Shown here one piece after another: positions 23,122 through 33,615 of a stretch of DNA of 64,000 nucleotides; position 1 is the first letter of the stretch; every line of letters begins with the position of its first letter. The position numbers and the translations under genes were made by a program. Source of the stretch: Diplosphaera chodatii (Eukaryota; Chlorophyta; Trebouxiophyceae; Prasiolales; Stichococcaceae); the NCBI GenBank assembly GCA_032358165.1, contig JAALGY010000038.1, positions 310,001 through 374,000 of the forward strand, written 5' to 3'. Under the pieces are notes generated by a model, which was given only the letters and a program-made list of their open reading frames with translations, had not been told where the DNA came from and searched no databases.

Positions 23122-25350
23122 TCACAGCTCGTCGGTTGGGGTGAGGCGCAGGTAGTCCACGCCCGAGGGGACCTTGCAGTGCTTGGCGTTGGGGAAGTAC
23201 GCCTTGGCGTCCTCCGGGGTGACGGTGGGCAGCAGGAACGCCCAGCCCTGCAGCACAGCCGGCACGCTTGGTCAGGGCAGGCCCTGCGCTACCTGACCGA
23301 CCGGTCGCACCCTTGCGAGCTGCATCAAGCAGCTGAGCCCGTGGGCAGACCATCGCACGATGGTACTGCAGAGCTGCAAGCGTCATGCGTAGGCTGCGGC
23401 AGCTGCGAGGGGTGCGGAGGGGCACGAACATGCACCCACCTTGGCGCCGATGTTCTCGTGGTTGTTGGGCCAGTTGGCCGGGGTGGCGACGGAGGCGCGG
23501 GCGGACAGCTGCAGCGCGTCCACCACCCGCACGATCTCTGCAGCAGGGGAGGGAAAGCAATGACCCACCCCACTATGTAGAAATGCAGATCAGGACCTCA
23601 AAGGCATGCTGCCACACGGGTTTAGTGCAGAGGTATGTGTCCTAACGTGGCGCATCAGAAGCTCAGCGCTAGGCTGCTTAATCGGGAATCGCATGATGTG
23701 CCTACAACGCAAGTAACGCAAAGACGGGGCGCACCGTCCATGTTGCGGCCCACAGAGGCGGGGTAGTTGAGCGACAGCTTCAGCTTCTTGTCGGGGCCGA
23801 TAATGAACACCGCGCGGCACGTCAGCGGCAGGCCCTCCTTGTCCTGCACGAACAGCAAGGAAGCGGTTCTGCATCATCGAATCATTTGTCGTGGCGGTCA
23901 TGGCGGCCGCGGGCTGGCTGCAGGCAGACGATTGCACAGCGCTGCAGGTCAGGCTTGCAGAAGGCATGGAGACGGCTGCTGCTCTGGCATGCTCAGCAGT
24001 GCAGCCGCATTCGCCATACCTTGATGTTGGGGTCCAGCATGCCGTATTTGACGGACACCTCGCGAGTGGGGTCGGCAATGATGGGGAAGTCAATCTGCAG
24101 CGACAGGAGGTCAACGTCAGGTACTGGTGCGTTTTGCACGATGCAACGCAGCCAAGCAGGCAGGGTGCAAACACGAGGCATGCATCGCAGGCGGCACAAG
24201 AATGGGAGTATGCACGGGCATGCAAGCCGCAGCACGAGCTCGGGCTCCGGGGACTCACGGTGATGTTGTTCTCGCTGCAGGGCAGGGAGACAGTGGTGTC
24301 AGGGTGTGCACATGTCAGCGCTGTAGACAGCGCAGCACAGAGCACAGGATCCACGCACTGGATGTGCGCACATCAACATTGCAGCTCCAGAAGTTCAGCA
24401 AGGCTTCAGCGCGCTCACCAGTGGGAGACGACGTCCTCCAGCCACTTCTCGTGGGACTCGACGGGGTCGCAGGACAGCGTCGCCAGCTTCACGCCCTGCA
24501 GCACGAGAGCAACTGTCATATCAAGGGCATGCTCAGCGCAGCGGCGTGCTGATCTGGGCTGCAAACACCGCACGCTGCTATGAGCTGGTGCATTTGCATG
24601 ACATGTCGAGGCAGCTAGTTTTGGTTCAGCCAGCGATGCGCTTCGGAAAGGGAGGTTCCGAGTGTGCAGCACCAGTGCAATGGATTCATCACAGTCAGAC
24701 AGCAGGTGCAGCACACCTTGGAGGCCAGGTCCTTGTACTTCAGGGCCAGGCGGCCAATCTCGGTCGTGCACACGGGTCTGCAGCAAATGTGTTACATGTA
24801 TCAAGTATGTGATACGATGTAACATAAGGTGTGGTCAGTCGCCCGATGGAACATCAGCGTGGCAGCCAAAAATACATGATGTGAAAGGTTTAGGTTGAAG
24901 TGTGAAACTGGGCGCACGTGAAGTCGGCCGGGTGGCTGAACAGGATGGCCCACTTGCCGTCGATCCAGTTGTGCCAGTGGATCTCGCCCTGGGTGGACGT
25001 GGCGGTGAAGTCCGGCACGATGTTGCCCAGGCGCAGCACCTGCATGTGATGAAGCTGAAGCAGTCAGCACCGGCGGACAGGTGTGCGAGTGCGACGGCAG
25101 GGTTTTGCAGCATGCATGTGCGCCTTCAGATGAGTAGCACCCTAGCCCCGGAGTGTAGCCCCACAAGGCATGTGCAACGCTCAATGGCAGTGCTGCGCTG
25201 CTGCATCAAGGCTAAGCGGGCTGCAATGCGGTTCGCAGTGCAGGCTGCTCAAGCAAAAATTGCATCGCTCACCCCATCGGATGAGGTCTCGGGGTACAGC
25301 TTGCCGTATGCGTCGGCTCCTGCACGCAGCACAGCACGTGTCAACCACAT
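23122..25350 (-). CDS. 1-Cys peroxiredoxin (Prx6 type)
   Basis: Thiol peroxidase that reduces H2O2 and organic hydroperoxides. Exons: 25273-25350, 24918-25039, 24717-24777, 24419-24495, 24259-24274, 24020-24094, 23735-23843, 23440-23537, 23122-23247; 253 aa, all GT-AG with agreeing phases. The peroxidatic cysteine is Cys70 in HPADFTPVCTTE. The family continues with KLATLSCDPVESHEKWLEDV, DFPIIADPTREVSVKYGMLD, AVFIIGPDKKLKLS, YPASVGRNMDE, ATPANWPNN and the long C-terminal Prx6 domain ending SGVDYLRLTPTDEL. Exon 24259-24274 is a 16-nt micro-exon coding ENNIT. Exon 1 codes a 26-residue extension (MWLTRAVLRAGADAYGKLYP) before the usual start VLRLGNIVPDF. It could be a short targeting sequence, or the real first exon could lie further upstream; the start is the least certain part. 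Confidence 0.92.
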
Positions 25351-26890
25351 GTCACCTCCCTGGTCATTGCCAATCGTGAGAGTGCTTGTGTGCATGCATG
25401 CAGCAGCATCCAGTCTGGCTTTGCAGGTGCAACGGTGACTGTGGCACCTCAGCACACTGCAAGTGCGCCTGCTTGCCGCGCACACTGTGCACCACGCCAT
25501 CAGCAGCTTCACTCATCAGCACGAGCTGCCACTGTCAATGCAATGTGCAGCAGCCGCATCAGGTGTGGCACCACTCGCTTGGCTCGCCCCACCGCGATAC
25601 TACAATGCACCCGACGGCTGAGCTGTGTGCAGGCTGGACAAATGCGTCCTCAACCCAGTCGCAAGCACGATGAGCAGTGACACTGTCGCTGAAAGCCCCG
25701 AGGACGGTTCTAGGGCTGCACAGGCCACGTGCCTCGCATGCCCAGCGTGTGACGTCTAGTGGAGTGCAGCCTATGATACTACATCACTTGTGTGCGTTCA
25801 CCCGCAAACTAGCAACGTCTGTGCACTGCGCAGGCAACGGATGTAACGCCGGGCGCTGTGGCATGGCCAAACGCCCCACAACCCCATGCATGATCTGACT
25901 TGAGTCATTCATGTCCAGCTGATTGCCGACAACTTGGAGTCAATGCACGCCTGAATATGGCACGAAGCCTCACCAGACGGGACGTTGCACATGGCGCCGG
26001 ACTGTGTTGTGCTGGTGATGGCCGAAAGAGACTGGTGCAGGCAGAAGTGCTGCTGCTGGTGTTGTTGCTGAGGGCTGGGAGCAGAGACAGCAAGTGCAGG
26101 AGTGGCGATGCTGAGCGTGTGCCGCGCTAGTTATTGCTGCAACTGGGCTCTGCCCGCTGGCCTGGACTCCTGCCGCAGATTTGCTCCTGTCCCCCAGGCA
26201 CGTGCCATTTTCTAAAATGGGCCTTTGCAGGGTCACATCCAATATGGCCTCGAGGCCACGCGTGAACCATGGACATGCAAGTCACCAGGCAGGTCTCAAG
26301 CAGTCTAAGCTGTAAGCTCTGCACAGCATCCACATCACCCGCTGCCAAGGTGCGAGGAGGCCCTGCTGCATGCCCAAAGTACGAAGCTCACACACGTGCT
26401 TAGAAGTTCCTACACCTGGCTTTCTGCAGCAGCTGCGTGCTATGCAGGCTCATGACTGCTTTAAAGGCGTTGTATTCACGTCTGTGACGGTTTGCTCGGG
26501 TTCGTCCCACACCGATCGCGGACTTGCTGTGCATCGACTGCAAGATCGAACAATCCAAGGGGGCCTGCTCGGTCCCGGCGATCCTTGCAAGCGCGCCGGA
26601 ACCTGCCTCAGATCCTGTTGAATATTTAATAATCTCATCGATGCTGGTTGCAGGTGTCGAAAGTCCCGCGCTCCTACCCTTCGCTGCGGCACACCTTCAC
26701 AGTCCCCATCATCAGAACCCTCGTCAACTGCTGTCGACCGTCCAAAGTGGGGTTCATTGCTTGAATTGTGCAGTTGTGCTAGTACATGCTGACATGATGC
26801 ATACGGGTTGTGTTGCGGATGCGAAACATGGTCACTTGGTCTCACACGGCTGCTGCTGAGTCTGCCTTCATAAGCTGCAGGCCAGGCACC
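25351..26890. promoter_or_regulatory. Divergent 5' region of peroxiredoxin and aquaporin genes
   Basis: About 1.5 kb separate the two divergent start codons. An A/T-rich run (AATATTTAATAATC, about 26621-26634) lies some 260 bp upstream of the aquaporin ATG and could be part of its promoter. Open frames here lack support and no gene is seen. Confidence 0.4.
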
Positions 26891-29097
26891 ATGCCGGGTC
26901 TCCTTCAAACTCCCGATGACATGTTCGGCTCCGCCCGGTTCACATGCGCAGTCGCCGCCGAGTTTCTGGTGCGTGCGCAGTGGCAGCCTGCATGGTGCCG
27001 CGCATCTGCGTATGTGCGCCTGGCCGCGACGTGCATCTGGATCACAGCCGTGTGCTGTAGATCTGACAATAGGTTTGCTTACTTGAAAAGGGCTCCATGA
27101 TGTTCGCCTTCATCGGCTCCGCCTCGCTGTACGTGGCGACCAACGTGCTGACCGCCAACGGCACGCTGCCGCCCAATGTCGTGATGGCCGCGCTGGCCAA
27201 TGGCTTCATGCTCGCCGTCGCAAGTGCGTGCCATGCCCACTGCTGTGCTGACAGCTGGCCTGCCCAAGCATGCTTCAGGACCACATACATGTGCCGAGTG
27301 CTGAGACGCAATCTGTGCATGTGCTGCAGTCTTCGCCACCGCCAACATCAGTGGCGGCCACATCACGCCAACCGTCACTATCGCTACCATGATCACTGGT
27401 GCGCAGCTGCGCACGCTTTGCAAAGGCAACAATATTGTCATACTGCTCGCTGTAGGCTGCCCACCTGAGGAATTGTTGATTGAGACATGCACGAAAGACT
27501 GATGCCTGATTCTCTGCATGTCCGCAGGCCACATCCAGATCATCAAAGGCCTCTGCTACATGCTTGCCCAGATCGTAGGTGCGCAGAGGTGGTGCTTGCA
27601 AAGACCTGCTGTCACTCCTGCTGTGTGCAGCCTCCTACTGACACCCTCGTGCCTTCAGCCGCCAGTGCACATACCCGGTAAATGTTGCCATCTGGTTACC
27701 ACTGGTACTGCAGAGCTGCTCAAAGTGATCTGCGTGCATGTCCTACCTGCAGGGGCGATCTTCGCGTCACTCCTGATTGCTGGCCTGGTCCCAACCTCGT
27801 ACGTCGGCATGGGCAATGGCGGCACAGGCTGCTTTGGCGGTGTGAGCTCGGACATCAGCAACGGTGCGGAACTGCTGCAGCTGCGGCCTTGACAACTGAC
27901 TAGTACACCTTGCGCCCGCATGCAGGCAGCTTGATAGTGGCATTGTGATCACAGCCAGATGCATTTGGGCATACCGTCCAGTTGCATCTGCCTTCCCTGA
28001 GCATAATCCACGCCCAGCAGCAGGCAGCTGAGCAGTCGCGCCCAACTCTCGTGCAGGCATGCTGTTCGGCTGGGAGCTGGTGGTGAGCTTCATCCTGGTG
28101 TCCGTCGTGTATGCTGTGGCGATCGGGGAGCCCTCCTTCGGCAACATCGCACCCTTTGCCGTCGGCCTGTCCCTCGTCGTCGACCTGTTCGCTGGTGAAT
28201 ATTCTGCAGATGAGGGTGACTTTGTGCTGTAACATCTGAGCTTGAACCCCAGCCTTGGCAACATGGAACACATTTCGACGGGACTGAACCTCTTGCTGTG
28301 CAGCCGCTGCGTTCTCTGGCGGTGGCGTCAGCCCTGCCCGCGTGCTGGGCCCAGCCATCGTGTTCCACTGGTACGCCCTTACCTGACTTGTGCCATGGCG
28401 CCGGCATGCGCCTCGCGCCTGTCTTTCGGCTGTTCGATTGCTCAGTGCATGGCAGCAAGGCAATCCCAAGCAGGAGCTGACAGGTAGCCCCATTGCCTCG
28501 CAGCCACTGGAACCGGGTCTGGGTGATGGTGCTTGGAGGTACGAAACTGGGTCCCGTCTCACGTGCAGCGCACATGAGTCCATAATGTGTGCCAGCAACT
28601 CGCTGCACGATCACAAGCATCTGGCCAGTCACTCGCAATGGCCTGCCAGAAGCTCATCTCATGCAGCGTGGTCCCCTGCCGTCTCATGTCCCCTGTTGAA
28701 CACACGCAGAGGTTGTGGGCTGCATTCTTGCTGGCCTGCTTGCCGTGCCGCTGTACGGCGGGCACGCCATGTGGATGGACAAGGCGATGCCCTGGGGTAC
28801 GCCTTCTTACATCTCCTGCCACACCAAGACGGCTGTGCCCGATACATCGCTCTGTAGCATTGCATGTAATCCAATCATGTTTCCCTGTGACAGCGATTCA
28901 TCACAGCACTTGTAAACCGTCCCTGATCTGCTCATCTGACTGTCCATGCAGGCTACCACCACTACGAGTCGAAGTCCATGCAGGCGTCACTGGAGGCACA
29001 GAACATGAATGGCGCTGACAACATGGGTCCCAAGGTGCCACCTGCGATGGCGCCAAAGTCAGACGATTCAGCACGCGGCGGCAACGCCATGGTCTGA
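26891..29097 (+). CDS. Aquaporin-like MIP-family channel with altered NPA motifs
   Basis: Ten exons: 26891-26968, 27091-27223, 27330-27398, 27528-27578, 27753-27863, 28057-28194, 28304-28370, 28504-28538, 28710-28796, 28952-29097; 304 aa, all GT-AG, phases agree. The six-helix MIP fold is clear: AEFLGSMMFAFIG (helix 1), VVMAALANGFMLAV (2), IIKGLCYMLAQIVGAIFASL (3), GWELVVSFILVSVVYAVAIG (4), NIAPFAVGLSLVVDLFA (5), VMVLGEVVGCILAGLLAVPL (6). The first half-helix reads SGGHITPTVT, so NPA is Thr83-Pro84-Thr85. The second reads SGGGVSPARVLGPA, so NPA is Ser203-Pro204-Ala205. Both Asn are therefore replaced while the flanking signatures are kept. The C-terminal tail is long, hydrophilic and rich in Met, Asn and Asp. 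The protein should form a membrane channel. The usual water/glycerol filter may be changed, so its solute is unknown. Confidence 0.88.
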
Positions 29098-30086
29098 GGA
29101 TGCCAGTGATGGCCTCATCAGGCGGCAGCACTGCAATGCAAGTGTCCGCACCCTGGTGCTCTCCCTTGCACCGCTGCCATGCACCTCGGATGTACGAATG
29201 TGCTGGCTGCTGGTCCTCACGCAGCTGCCGGGGCGGCATGCAAACCGTCAGAGTCAGTTGCAAGCTGCCAGCTGTGCGGCCAGGCGCACAGTTCATAAGT
29301 GAACGTGTGAAGTGCTTGCCATGTGATCGCATGCAGCTGTACCTGCAGTATATGTGTCTATTGGCTTTGGCAGCCTTGTTTGTTGGACCACGTACGGCAT
29401 CAGCTGGCCATGCTGTCTGCATGGGTGGGATGCCAACAACATATGGGTGCATGTTTGAGACCTGCTATTGTTAGTGGTCAACATATTATGCGCTTGCAAG
29501 TGTGCACGTATTTTATACTGCGGTGCAGCTTTTTCCATTGTTTGAGTGACTGAGTCAAGCCTCGCACCTTTGGTAACCGCCAGATGTTTTGTTGACACGT
29601 GGTCCGGGGTACCCGACCCAGCCTTGCTGCCAGTTACATCCCCGCTCTCAGGCTGTGTGCAAGTCTCCTCATGGTGACCTGCCAAGAGACTGATCAAATC
29701 CGTAGTACGTACCCTCAACATGATGCAAAGCCTACGCAGGGCATGCGGCCATGGACCCTGTCAGTTCACAGCATAACATTAAGAGGGGCGGCGTCCGCCA
29801 AATGTATATCACACCGCATCAGACGGAGGTGTGCGTACCACAACGTGTACAGTGTCGCTGGTCCCTCAGTCGTCTGTATTTGCCTTGTGCACATGGCTCT
29901 GCCCATTGACCATCAGCAGAAGACCGGTGTCTGAGGATACCAGCCAACTGCAACGGACGTTCTTGAGGCCCTACAGGGCAGGCCCCTGGCCATTACCTGA
30001 AACACCTCCCCAAGTGGTCATTTGCAAGTGCAGTGCAGCGCCACAGCGCCAGACTCAGAAGCGAGCAGCTCACAAGCTGCAACATA
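29098..30086. other. Intergenic, no gene seen
   Basis: This 1 kb lies between the aquaporin stop and the start of the kinase-like gene (both +). It should hold the 3' UTR of one and the promoter of the other. An A/T-rich run near 29506-29514 (TATTTTATA) is the only feature noticed. Confidence 0.55.
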
Positions 30087-33000
30087 ATGAACGCTGTGCG
30101 CACAGACGCGTTCCTAGACAGCGGCTTCACCGCAAGTTGGACCAGTTACTGCGAGCCCGACAGCAGATCCAGTCAGCATCGCATCACTCGCCCGCTTGTC
30201 GTGCAGCACTGGCCCAGCTTGTTCCGTGATGTCATGCAGTTCAAGCGCACTACCGACTGGGGTCCCGACCTGTGGGGCACCCCGTCTCCACCCAGCTTGT
30301 GTCGGGGCCTGGAGGACATGGTCCAGCACGACTTCTTGCACGACGTGCTGTACCCTGTCAGTCGTGCTGCTCGTTGCCGAGGCGTCAACATAGTGTGGAC
30401 ACTGGCGTGCCTAGGCCTCGACGACATGTCCACAGCAGCGTGCCCGTGCAACCGCCTGTGGCCCGGCATTGACGCGTCCCACTACATCAATGGGCCGCCC
30501 GCACCCAGCTTCAGGTGGGCTCGGTTTGCGCCTGGGATGACTGAGCGTTCTACAGGTGCACAGAGTCACCGGTGAGACGCTGTTGCCGCTCATGCTGCAG
30601 GCTTCCTGCTGACTGGGAGCTGCGCACGCCTGAAGCGCTGCGCATGTTCGGCGAGCAAACGCATTCGCGGGCGCATGGAGATGGCAAGCACCTGGTCGAG
30701 CTGTTCAACAGCGGCAAGCACATAGACGTGCGCATGTCACTGCAACGCACTTGAGCAGCATGCGTGACACACGAGCATGTGATGAAGTGCTCTGACCTCA
30801 TAAGTACCAACCCTGCACCCTGAAGCTGGACATCCCTGACTTTGTGCAGAGCCGGCAGGTCGTGTACAAGATGGTGGAGTCCACTGTCCTGCATGCATGC
30901 AGATACGGCTTTGTGACAACAGGCGAATACACGTCCTTTGCGGAGGTCAGCAAGGTGAGCGGTGATGGGACCTATCAGATGCCATCTGGTCAGCCGCAAC
31001 TGCGCTGCGTGGGTGGTCATAGTATTCCCCGCTACCTTGGCGGATGCCCACACATCTAGTTCAAACATGGGCAACTCGCCGTTGCTCTGTCCGTTACAGG
31101 ACCTGCGATGAGGTTGCAACTTTCATCCGCAGGGACCTGATGATGAGGTCATCATCAAGATCAGCCGCCCGCTGCGGTATGATGACACAGGCCCATCGGT
31201 CAAGCTGGTGCTGTACTACCTGACGGTGAGCGCCCGCTGCGTTCCTGAACCCTTGGCGTGTGGGAGCAGCAATCACACACTTAGAGGTATGACGCCACCT
31301 GGTGCGCTCTGCTATGCCTTTCGCAAGGCATTGTCCGCCTGACGCAGGAGAGAGCGCGAATGGAGCAGCTCCCAGACGGCAGCCACTGGCCCGCCGGCGG
31401 CATCCGGCTGGAGGGCGCAGTGGAAACATTGTTCTCGCTGATGGAGGGCGCCCGCCCCAAGCGAGCGGCGTCCGCTGCAGCAGACCTGGCCATGCGGCGG
31501 CACTACTCCCCGAAGCGGGAGCGGCGGACGTGGCAGCCTTTTCTTGACCGCCTGGCGCGCCTCGAGGCGGTCTTTGGCAGCCAGCCGGCCATCAGCGCGG
31601 CCGGTCTTCGCCTTGGTGTGCAGCCGCCTCTTGCGTGCGTACCATGTCCAGCACATGACCGTGTGTAGCAGGACATGCGCCATCAGGGGCTGCGCTCGCG
31701 GTCATGTCCTGCGCGCGTGCTCGAGTCCACCCTAGAGGTCTGTCACCTCATCCACAGGCGCGCGTCTCAACGGCGACGGCTGGGGCGCGTCGCTGCTGGC
31801 GTGCACCTGGCGCGGGCAGGATGCGATGGCGAAGCTGGTTCAGCCGCTGGTCGTGGGCGCCGACCACGAGCTGGACCTGCAGCTGAACATGGCCCGCGAG
31901 GTGGAGCTGTACACCGGGCGCCTGGCGGCGCTACAGGGTGCGCTCCCTGCAAGCGGTGCCTGGTAGCGCCTGCGTCAAGTGCCAGCATCTGAGTGAGGTG
32001 GCGCCTTTACACTGCTACCAGGGGTGTGGCTGCCGCGGCTGCTGGCGCACGGCATGGTGGGCACGGAAACAGGGACCAAGCTGCCGATCATGATCCTCAG
32101 CAGGTGGGCAGCCAGATGCCCCAGTGTTGATCAGGTGCCGACCGGCTGCCACAGCTGCGCCACAGACATGGCAGAGACGCTAGCATGCCAGCTTTAGCCT
32201 TTGAGATAGGCTCGATGCTGCCCAGTGTTGCCAGCCCTGACACCGTCAGCTGTCTGCTGCTGTGGTCGGCCTCAGCCGGCAGCCCGCTGGTGGCGAGCAT
32301 GGTCCGCATGAGTCCCAACGCAGCCGTGCGCGGGTCACCGCAGGCTGCCCGGTCCTCCGCTCGACGAGGGCCGTGTCTCGGCGGCCGAGGCGCGCGGCGC
32401 GCTCGCCGCGCAGCGGGCGCTGCACCTGCAACACATGGCCATCGGCTGGCTCTCCCTCGCCAAGTTCCTGAGGCACGGCGCCCTTTTCAAAGCTCAGAGC
32501 ATCCCACAGGCGCTGGCAGCTCTCACTGGTCGCCCTGCCAGCTGAGACACCTTGCAGAGTGTGTGACAGTCTGCTGTCTTGTAGAGTCCAAATCAGCGAT
32601 TGTTGTACTGCATCTGCGTTCACCTTGCCCCACTATGGCCTGCGCTGATTACGCAATAGGCCTGTGAGATGGTTTGTCGCGTGCGCCCGAGCTCTGACTG
32701 GCCTGTTTTTGCACATTGTCCGCAGGGCGGGTCGGGGACGCTGCGTCGTCATAGACCTGGGCATCGCGACGGTGACTGAGGACGACGAGGACTTGGAGGC
32801 CGAGGAGCTGCAGCTGCGCAGGCTGCTGGGGAAGGTGCGGAAGTCTTCAGACGAAGGTTTCAACCCCTTGGCATCCATCGATTCCGCATGGACGTGTGCT
32901 TTGTGTGCATCTTATTGATGCCCAGGCGCTGTCATCGCAAGGAGGCGCAAAGGGATCGTGCAGGCGCAGCGCATGCATCAAGGCAGCAGAGGCTGACCGG

Positions 33001-33092
33001 TGCAGTGTGATCACAGCCGGTTCTATGTGCTGCAGGCGGGTGACCCGGCGGTGTCGCCGCTGCCACCCTTGGCGCAGGCACTCGCCACTTAG
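30087..33092 (+). CDS. Protein-kinase-like protein with degraded catalytic loop (probable pseudokinase)
   Basis: Ten exons: 30087-30514, 30601-30727, 30805-30954, 31133-31225, 31348-31615, 31758-31937, 32022-32103, 32344-32472, 32726-32834, 33036-33092; 540 aa, phases agree. An N-terminal domain ends in VVYKMVESTVLHACRYGFVT and DEVIIKISRPLRYDD, as in the region preceding the kinase domain of several fungal and algal kinase-like families. The kinase-like core follows: a glycine-rich loop GARLNGDGWGASLLACTW (from residue 356) with a candidate ATP Lys381 (QDAMAKLVQP), then a helix EVELYTGRLAALQGVWLPRL. The catalytic loop reads MAIGWLSLAKFLR where HGDxxxxNFL is expected: His becomes Ile476, Asp becomes Trp478 and Asn becomes Lys483. 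VVIDLGIA (Asp496) stands for the DFG motif. Intron 8 fits only with a GC donor (GAG|GCACGG). The first exon is open throughout and could hide an in-frame intron. Gene identity is fair; loss of activity is inference. Confidence 0.65.
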
Positions 33093-33615
33093 TCCTCACA
33101 TGCGTGCTTTCAGATCTCCACGGCTGCGAGCACCTGCAGCCGCCGCCACACTCTTGCACACTCCTCGCCCCGCGAACGGTGTGTTGCACAGCATCAGCAG
33201 GGTTGCAGGCAGCGATGTGTGTGAAGTTCTACTGCATTAGCTATTGAATGCAAGTGGCTGGCATGACTCTAAGGGTTGGTGTGCTGGGGCACAGGCTACA
33301 TTTCTGGGCGCGTGGTGCGCCGTGCTCGAGCTGGTGTGGTCGACATTGCCATGCCTCGGCGTGCCACACACACCGTCGCTCACTTGTTGGCGGGCAATGC
33401 CTTAGTGGCAGGTGGCACAGGTCGACGAGACGAGGCTGCACAGTGCACTGTGGCGTTACAGTGGCCGGTACTGTCTAGGTCATCAGCTTTTGCCTGGCAG
33501 AAGCTGCCACCTTTGATCAGTCCTGCCAGGTTACCGACCTGCAACACAAGTGGAGTGAAAGGCGGAAAGGGGGTCTTGAGCAGCGTACTGCCTTCTAGAA
33601 AGCCCCCTTCCCGTG
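33093..33615. other. Intergenic upstream of the kinase gene
   Basis: About 520 bp between the pseudokinase stop and the first in-frame ATG of the next kinase (both +). It should include 3' UTR and promoter. No clear TATA box or other gene is visible. Confidence 0.5.

Noticed and set aside
31675..31740. Extra pseudokinase exon between 31615 and 31758
   Set aside because: Joining 31615 directly to 31758 keeps phase and gives the Gly-rich loop; adding this segment breaks the frame.
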